Assembly: GCA_016213205.1 (NCBI GenBank)
Contig: JACRAZ010000068.1
Coordinates: 24,213 to 88,212 of the forward strand
Reading direction: 5' to 3'
DNA length: 64,000 nt
Origin: Burkholderiales bacterium
Lineage (GTDB): Bacteria; Pseudomonadota; Gammaproteobacteria; Burkholderiales; Burkholderiaceae_C
A model generated the notes under the pieces. It saw nothing but the letters and a program-made list of their open reading frames with translations. It had not been told where the DNA came from and did no database searches. The position numbers were made by a program, and so were the translations under genes. This document shows, piece after piece, positions 58,468-64,000 of this stretch; the stretch's first letter is position 1; each line of letters starts with the position of its first letter.

Positions 58468-59631
58468 TCAGATGAAGCGGTAGCTGAACTCGACCAGCGC
58501 CAGCAGCGCCATCGCCTGCCCGAAGGGCATGCTGGTGAGCGGGATGTCCTTGTATTCCTGCAGCGTGTTGAACACCGGCGTGCCGAAGGACACCTGCGTC
58601 AGCTCGCCAGCGGCATTGATGTGGCGCCGCACTGCCAGCGCGGCGCGCCGGCCCAGCGCCTCGTGCTCGGGCGGCAGCAGCCCCAGGCGCACGCCCTTGA
58701 GGATGCCGTAGGCGAAGCCGGCGGTGGCGGCGGCCTCCTCGTAGGAACTGGCGTCGTCGAGCAGGGTGCGCCACAGGCCGTTCTCGGTTTGCAGCGCGGC
58801 GAGCGCGTCCACCTGTGCGCGCAGCGTCTCGGTGAGGTACAGGCGCAGCCCGTCCTGCGGCGGCAGGTCCAGCAGCTCGATGAACTCGGGGATCGCGATC
58901 GTCACCCACGAGTTGCCGCGCGCCCAGCGGGCGCGGGCAAAGTGGTGGCGGCCCTCGAAGGTCCAGCCGTGGAACCACAGGCCGGTGGCCGGGTCGGCCA
59001 GGTACTTGGTGTGCAGCAGGAACTGGCGCTTGGCCTCTTCCACGTAGTGCGGGCGGTTCAGCACCTGGCCGATCTTGGCCAGCGGCAGCACCGACATCAT
59101 CAGCGTGTCGTCCCACAGCTGCTGGTGGTTCACGCTGTTGTAGACGATGTGCTGGAAGCCGCCCTCCTGGGTGCGCGGCAGGTCTTTGCAGACCCATTCG
59201 CCCCACACCTCCAGGTGCGGCCGCCAGGCCGGCGTGCCGTGGCGCTGGTACAGGTGGGCCAGCGTGAGAAAGGGCGCCACGGTGTTGATGTTGCGCGAGG
59301 GCGAGGGCTCGGCGAAGCGGGCGCTGAACCAGTCGGTGATGATCTTTTCCACCTGCGCATCGCCCGTCATCTCCCACACCTTCCACAGCCCGTACAGACC
59401 CACGCCCTGGGTCCATTCCCAGCCGTGCCAGCTCTTGGTGTCGATCACGCGGCCATCGTCCAGCTTCAGCAGGAAGCTGCCGTCCACGTCGCGGATGTTC
59501 ACCAGGTTGTGGATCACGCGGGCGATGGCGTCCTGCCAGTCGGCGCGCTCGGCGCCCAGGCCAGCCAGGTGGTGGCCCAGCAGCGGGTGGATGCGCTCGG
59601 GGTGGGGAGGGATCAGGACCTGGTTGTTCAT
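58468..59631 (-). CDS. GH105 unsaturated rhamnogalacturonyl hydrolase
   Basis: A 387-residue (alpha/alpha)6-barrel enzyme of the GH88/GH105 clan. Diagnostic segments are KSWHGWEWTQGVGLYGLW, SVNHQQLWDDTLMMSVLPL with the Asp pair, and ARWARGNSWVTIAIPEF. It hydrates the delta-4,5 unsaturated galacturonic acid at the non-reducing end of RG-I disaccharides made by RG lyases (YteR/YesR role). No signal peptide, so cytoplasmic; ATG at 59631 is preferred as homology begins at once. Directly upstream of the symporter gene. Confidence 0.92.
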   Translation of the reverse strand: MNNQVLIPPHPERIHPLLGHHLAGLGAERADWQDAIARVIHNLVNIRDVDGSFLLKLDDGRVIDTKSWHGWEWTQGVGLYGLWKVWEMTGDAQVEKIITDWFSARFAEPSPSRNINTVAPFLTLAHLYQRHGTPAWRPHLEVWGEWVCKDLPRTQEGGFQHIVYNSVNHQQLWDDTLMMSVLPLAKIGQVLNRPHYVEEAKRQFLLHTKYLADPATGLWFHGWTFEGRHHFARARWARGNSWVTIAIPEFIELLDLPPQDGLRLYLTETLRAQVDALAALQTENGLWRTLLDDASSYEEAAATAGFAYGILKGVRLGLLPPEHEALGRRAALAVRRHINAAGELTQVSFGTPVFNTLQEYKDIPLTSMPFGQAMALLALVEFSYRFI

Positions 59632-59653
59632 GGCGGAAAGGGGTCGCAAGGGT

Positions 59654-62600
59654 TCAGGGGGCCGGGCGTTGTAGGTAGCGCGGCGAGGGCACCAGTGCCA
59701 GCGGCACGCCGCCGCGCTGCACCTGCAGGGGCAGTAGCTTGACGGATTCCAGCGCGTTGCGCGCATCGCCATCGGTGGTGACGGCCAGCGCCAGCGTGTT
59801 CTCGCCGCGCGGGTTCAGCAGACCCGGCGGCAGCACGAACACGCGCTGCGGGCCGATGTGCGAGATGTACTGGCCGAGCTGCCAGCCGTTCAGGAACACC
59901 AGCACCCGGTGCTCGGGCAGCGAGCGCGGCACGCGGGTGTCGCCGAAGCCCAGGCCGAGCTGCACGTCGTGGCCCTCGGGCAGGTTCAGCGTGAAGCTGC
60001 TGCGCAGCCAGTAGGTGCCCGGCGCGGGCGGCGGGGCCTGCAGCGTGGTGGTCTCCCAGCCGGTGTGCAGGTCACGGTCGGGCGCCGCGGGCAGGTGCCA
60101 GCCCGCGCGCTCGCCGAACAGGCCGCCGTTGTTGTAGGGCCCGCGCACCAGGTCGGCGATCGCCTCGCCGCCCTGCTGGCCCTGCAGCCGCCAGTCGATG
60201 GCCACCGCATGGCGGCGCCCGCCGCGCGGCGACAGCGAGGCGGCGATCAGACCGCGCGCCTCCTTGTGCGCATCGTCGGCAAACAGGTCCCAGTTGTGGC
60301 CCATGTTGCGCACCATCAGCGCCAGCACATGTTCGCCGGCGGGCAGGTCCTGCAGCAGGGTCTTCAGGCTGGCGGTGGTCTGGCCGAACGGGCGGCCGGC
60401 GTCGGTTTCGTGCTGGCCGACGAAGCGCCCGTCCAGCCACAGCTGGGCCAGGCCGGCCGATCCGGCGCCGTAGAACAGCTCCAGCTGCAGCGGCCCGCTG
60501 CCGGCGGCGGTGCCGGGGCCGCTGCGGAAGCGGCCGCGGTACCAGACATCGCCACGGTGGAAGCCGTGGTCGCTCATCGCCAGCACCGGCTGGCCGGGCG
60601 GCGGCGCGGTGTACACGTGGGCCGCGCTGCTGCCGGGCACGGCGCGGCGCCAGCGGCTGTCGTCGAAGCCGGGCGCGGCCTCGGGGCTCTCGGCGCGGCG
60701 GGTCCAGCGCAGTGCGTGCAGGTCGGGCGGCGCCACCGGCAAGGGGCCGGGCAGGGGCTGCACGGCCTGCAGGCTGCCGCCGGGGCCGGGCTGCACGGCC
60801 AGCGGCTGGCCGTTGAAACGCAGCTGCGTGAGGCCGGGCCCGGCCCACACGCGCAGCGGGCTCTCGGTGGCGGTGTCGCCCTGCAGTGCCAGCGTGTCGC
60901 CGTGGCGCTGCGCGCTGCGCAGCAGGGCCGGGCTCAGCGCGAGCACCACGCCATCGCCGGCCTGCAGGCGCCAGAAGGCCTGCGACTGCGGCTCGTCGGC
61001 GACCAGCAGCAGCAGCGGCGCGCGGCCGCCCTCGCTGATGTGCAGCTCCAGCAGGCCCTGGTGGCGGTAGTTCAGGCGCAGGTCGCCGCGCGCGGCGTCC
61101 CAGTGCGTTTGCAGCGCGGCGCCGGTGTCGCCGGCCAGCACCTGCACCTGCGGGCGGCGGCTGAAGCGCAGCACGGTTTCACCGTCTTCGCCACGGCGGC
61201 CGTGCAGCAGCACCAGGTCGTGTTCGCCGTGGCGCGCCTGCGCCTGCAGATCGGAGCTGCTGTACACCAGGTGCTGGCGTTCCAGCGTGTGGTGGGCCAG
61301 CAGCAGCTTGGCGTCCTGGCCGGCCAGCTGCAGCGTGCCGGTCTGCGGGATGTGATAACGCCCATCGGCCGTGTCCAGCGTGAAGCGGAAAGCCTCGGTG
61401 CCGGTGTTCGATGCGGGTTCGGGCCGAGCCAGCAGCACATGGGTCTTCAGCGCAGGGTTCAGGTTGTGCAGCAGCTTCACGCGCGGGTTGTCCGGCGTGA
61501 TCACCGGGCCCGGGTCCATCTGCGCCAGCACCGGCGTGGCGGCCTGCACGAAGTGGCCCAGCTGCTTGAGCCCCAGCGCCTTGGGGCGCAGGCGGCGCGC
61601 CTCGTCGATGGCGGCGCCGTAGTCGTAGGAGCTGAAGACCACCGGCGCCGGCTGCCAGCCCCAGCTGGTGCCGCCGAAGGCCATGTACACGCTGTGGATC
61701 GTGAGGCCGTTGATCAGGCTGCTGCCATAGGCCACGCGCTGGTAGCCGGTGCCCTGGCGCAGCGCGGTGCATTCGTAGCTGCCGTTGGAGCCCCAGTGGT
61801 CGAACCAGCCGCCGCCGATCTCGGCCACGAAGCCGGGCGTGTTGGGCGAGGCGAGCGACCCCACGCGCGGCAGGTTGCGGCCATGGAGGCCCCAGTCCTG
61901 CGCGGGCGAGGGCGGGCCGGGCTGGCCATCCACGTTGCACACGCCGCCGGGGTAGCCGTCGAAGGCGTAGAGGTCGGTCGGGCCGGGGTTGGCGAACGGT
62001 GCGCTGGAATCGCGCGGCGTCCAGTCCGGCAGGCGCGAGGCGGCGTTGTGGAACAGCGGCACGCGGATGCCATCGGCGCGCGCCTTGTCGGCCAGGAACT
62101 GCATGTGGCGCGCGTTCTTGGGCTGCACCGAGAACAGCTCGTTCTCCAGCTGGTAGGCGATGACGGTGCCGCCGCCGGTGGGCAGCTGGTGGCGCGCGAT
62201 GATGGCGTTGACCTGGGCGAGCCACTCGGCCGCGGCCGCCTGGTACTCCGGCGCGTCGGTGCGCGCCTCGGCGCGCTGGCGCTGCAGCCAGCCGGGGAAG
62301 CCGCCGCCGGCCAGCTCGGCGTTCACGTAGGGGCCAGGCCGGGCGATGACGTACAGCCCTTCCTCGGCCGCCATCTGCAGCACGCGCTCGACATTGCGCA
62401 CGCCGGTGAAATCGTAGTGCCCGGGCTGCGCCGAGTGGTAGCCCCAGCTGAAGTAGATGGACACGGCGTTGAAGCCGATCGCCTTCATCTTCTGCAGCAC
62501 GTCGCGCCACAGGCTGGGCGAGGGCAGGCGGAAGGGGTGGAATTCGCCGGCCCAGATCACTTCACGCCGGCCGTCGATCATCAGCGAATGCCGGTCCCAG

Positions 62601-63688
62601 CTGATACGGCGTGGCGTGCCGCGCGGCGCGGTGGCGCGCTGCAGCGCGGCGCTGTCCTCGGCCAGCACGGTGAAGTGGCGCACCGCGCCGGACACACCCT
62701 GCAGTTCACGCGGCGCGCTCCAGGTGTCCAGGCCGTCGAAGCTGTCCGACCAGCGGTAGTGCTTGCGGGTGTAGTCGTCCAGGTGGATGCGCCAGCCGGC
62801 GCGGCCTTGGGCATCGCGCACCGGCACCAGCGATGGGCCCTCCACCGGGCCGCCCCAGCCGGCCCAGTCGCCCGTGCGGTCGTAGGTCCAGGGGCCGTCG
62901 AGCGAAGGGGCCCAGGCGCGTTCGATGAACTTGCTGGTCTCGTTCTTCGCAAAGGCCACGTAACGCCCGCCCTCGCGCACGACGAAGGTGTCGATCGGGT
63001 TGCGGTCCAGCCCCTGCAGCAGGCGCGGTGGCGTGAAGGCCGTGAAGTCGGCCGCCGCGGGCTGCAGGTGGTAGGCGCGGAACGGGCCTGCGGTGCCGCC
63101 GGTGGACAGCGAGACGATGACCGAAAGCCGCCCGTCCGCATCGCGAAACCACTCCGGCGCCCACACGTTGGTGAGCCCGGGCAGCGGCACCGGGATGTCG
63201 GCCACGTGCTGCCATTGCCGCAGGTCGCGCGAGCGCGCCACGCCGAAGCTGCGGCCGTCCCAGCCCGTGGTGTAGACGATGAGGTAGCTGCCATCGTCGG
63301 CGCGGATGATCGAGGGGTCGCGCAACAGGCCTTGCGGCGGCTGCCAGGCCTCGGAGGCCAGCGTGGTGTAGGTGATGCCGTCGCCGGAAGTGAACAGGCT
63401 CAGCTGGTCCTGCGACGTGGCCGGGAACGCAGCCATCAGGAAGGTTTGCCCCGGGGCCGGGCCGGCGGGACGCGCGGCGCTGTCCGCGCTGGAAGCGGCA
63501 CCGGCCTGCAACACGGCCGGTTGCGTGGCCACCGGCACAGTGGGCGTGGCTCGTGGCGCCGGGGCGGTGGCCGTGGCCGCGGTGTTCTGCCCCGGCAGGT
63601 CCTGCGCGCGCAGCGGCAGCGCCAGCAATGCCGGCGCCAGCAGCGCGGCGTGGCGCAGGCGGGTGGGGAGTGTGCGTGGGGGCTTCAT
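59654..63688 (-). CDS. GH43-like propeller fused to GH35 beta-galactosidase, secreted
   Basis: A 1344-residue secreted protein. ATG at 63688 gives a signal peptide (LLAPALLALPLRAQ), then an Ala/Pro-rich linker to about residue 78. Residues 80-345 form a GH43-like five-bladed propeller with Asp124 in LLRDPSIIRA, Asp233 in PIDTFVV and Glu283 in PVEGPSLV as possible catalytic trio. The GH35 barrel starts near 360 (AGEFHPFRLPSPSLW) with acid/base Glu517 in YQLENELFS and probable nucleophile Glu623 in VAEIGGGWFDHWG. C-terminal jelly-roll domains extend to the end. It could trim arabinogalactan side chains of RG-I. Confidence 0.85.
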   Translation of the reverse strand: MKPPRTLPTRLRHAALLAPALLALPLRAQDLPGQNTAATATAPAPRATPTVPVATQPAVLQAGAASSADSAARPAGPAPGQTFLMAAFPATSQDQLSLFTSGDGITYTTLASEAWQPPQGLLRDPSIIRADDGSYLIVYTTGWDGRSFGVARSRDLRQWQHVADIPVPLPGLTNVWAPEWFRDADGRLSVIVSLSTGGTAGPFRAYHLQPAAADFTAFTPPRLLQGLDRNPIDTFVVREGGRYVAFAKNETSKFIERAWAPSLDGPWTYDRTGDWAGWGGPVEGPSLVPVRDAQGRAGWRIHLDDYTRKHYRWSDSFDGLDTWSAPRELQGVSGAVRHFTVLAEDSAALQRATAPRGTPRRISWDRHSLMIDGRREVIWAGEFHPFRLPSPSLWRDVLQKMKAIGFNAVSIYFSWGYHSAQPGHYDFTGVRNVERVLQMAAEEGLYVIARPGPYVNAELAGGGFPGWLQRQRAEARTDAPEYQAAAAEWLAQVNAIIARHQLPTGGGTVIAYQLENELFSVQPKNARHMQFLADKARADGIRVPLFHNAASRLPDWTPRDSSAPFANPGPTDLYAFDGYPGGVCNVDGQPGPPSPAQDWGLHGRNLPRVGSLASPNTPGFVAEIGGGWFDHWGSNGSYECTALRQGTGYQRVAYGSSLINGLTIHSVYMAFGGTSWGWQPAPVVFSSYDYGAAIDEARRLRPKALGLKQLGHFVQAATPVLAQMDPGPVITPDNPRVKLLHNLNPALKTHVLLARPEPASNTGTEAFRFTLDTADGRYHIPQTGTLQLAGQDAKLLLAHHTLERQHLVYSSSDLQAQARHGEHDLVLLHGRRGEDGETVLRFSRRPQVQVLAGDTGAALQTHWDAARGDLRLNYRHQGLLELHISEGGRAPLLLLVADEPQSQAFWRLQAGDGVVLALSPALLRSAQRHGDTLALQGDTATESPLRVWAGPGLTQLRFNGQPLAVQPGPGGSLQAVQPLPGPLPVAPPDLHALRWTRRAESPEAAPGFDDSRWRRAVPGSSAAHVYTAPPPGQPVLAMSDHGFHRGDVWYRGRFRSGPGTAAGSGPLQLELFYGAGSAGLAQLWLDGRFVGQHETDAGRPFGQTTASLKTLLQDLPAGEHVLALMVRNMGHNWDLFADDAHKEARGLIAASLSPRGGRRHAVAIDWRLQGQQGGEAIADLVRGPYNNGGLFGERAGWHLPAAPDRDLHTGWETTTLQAPPPAPGTYWLRSSFTLNLPEGHDVQLGLGFGDTRVPRSLPEHRVLVFLNGWQLGQYISHIGPQRVFVLPPGLLNPRGENTLALAVTTDGDARNALESVKLLPLQVQRGGVPLALVPSPRYLQRPAP

Positions 63689-63795
63689 GTCAGGGGTTCC
63701 GCCGCGCATCCTGCGAACTGCGACCTGCGCAGCCTTGCCGCTGGCGTGCTGGACAGCTTGCGACCCCTTGCGGAACCTTGTTGCGTTGCAGAGCA

Positions 63796-64000
63796 GACGT
63801 TCGAAGCTTGGCGCGACAAAGTCGTGGGCCCTCGGCCTGCGGCGCACGGCTCCGGCGGTCGGCCCTGCGGGCCGACTTCCCGGGCTTGGTCGCTTCGGGG
63901 GGCGCGCTGTCGGATTTATCTCCGCGCGCTGCGCGCGCTTCGACCAGCGCCAGCGAGTCAGTTGGGAAAGCGGGCCCTGGGGGCCCGCCGCCCCCCGAAC
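63796..64000. repeat. inverted copy of the 53.8-kb palindromic element, cut by window end
   Basis: In reverse complement it aligns with 53837-54040 along its whole length. It carries the same two hairpins (63970-63988 and 63858-63874). One stem pair differs from the first copy by a T-A to G-C change on both sides, keeping the pairing. The outer arm at 63817-63850 should have its partner beyond the window. The rest of the gap, 63689-63795, shows no gene. Confidence 0.75.

Noticed and set aside
54107..59416. 1769-codon open frame on the minus strand
   Set aside because: Only 54107-56914 has coding character. The rest is an out-of-frame shadow of the symporter and GH105 genes, kept open by high GC content.

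Overview
The window is very GC-rich, densely coding DNA from what looks like a betaproteobacterium of the order Burkholderiales (Rubrivivax/Leptothrix/Roseateles/Aquincola-like). This is an inference. It rests on high-GC codon use, a Bug/TctC receptor without its permease, a Liv ABC transporter clustered with acyl-CoA enzymes, FabV-type enoyl reductase, short GC-rich palindromic repeats and many ATGA/GTGA gene overlaps. No rRNA, tRNA, CRISPR array, transposase or prophage gene was recognised.

Layout. 0.1-7.4 kb: an acyl-CoA catabolic group on the + strand (MaoC hydratase, crotonase, CoA-transferase, thiolase, Bug receptor, acyl-CoA ligase), split after the first gene by a 278-bp palindromic element and a second hairpin. 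7.4-15.4 kb: epoxide-hydrolase-like enzyme, a di-haem cytochrome c/P460 protein, an MFS exporter, an EB_dh-type haem lipoprotein, galactarate dehydratase and a YqjD/YqjE/YqjK-type envelope operon. 15.4-23.5 kb: a PAS protein, a CheB-CheR-PAS fusion, FabV, a secreted protein of unknown family, an orphan HicA-like protein, a LysR regulator and two small enzymes. 23.5-36 kb: a transport-and-activation cluster (flavin oxidoreductase, two LivK-type binding proteins, acyl-CoA ligase, LivFGMH, Zn alcohol dehydrogenase on the - strand; acyl-CoA dehydrogenase and thioesterase on the + strand). 36-44.2 kb: a histidine kinase, a split YeeE/YedE pair, a fatty acid hydroxylase/sterol desaturase, a LysR regulator, a gene with an in-frame TAA, and a PaaX-AidB pair.

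44.2-63.7 kb is a pectin utilisation locus aimed mainly at rhamnogalacturonan-I. It encodes a double-domain SGNH acetylesterase, an oligogalacturonate-lyase-like propeller, an acetyl-esterase-like hydrolase, a jelly-roll protein, L-rhamnose mutarotase, a GH28 enzyme, an SGNH-plus-beta-lactamase-fold fusion, a Tat-exported exo-rhamnogalacturonan-lyase-like enzyme, a GPH sugar symporter, a GH105 unsaturated rhamnogalacturonyl hydrolase and a GH43-like-GH35 fusion. A plausible scheme (inference) is deacetylation and galactan/RG-I trimming outside the cytoplasm, import by the GPH symporter, then GH105/GH28 cleavage and rhamnose anomerisation inside. The galactarate dehydratase at 12 kb could act on oxidised galacturonate.

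The most unusual items are the multi-domain pectin enzymes; a palindromic element at 53.8 kb and its inverted partner at the window end, which bracket the last four pectin genes and show one compensatory base-pair change; the 278-bp hairpin element at 1.0 kb; and a nonsense codon inside what looks like a divergent winged-helix/transglutaminase-fold gene at 40.5 kb.
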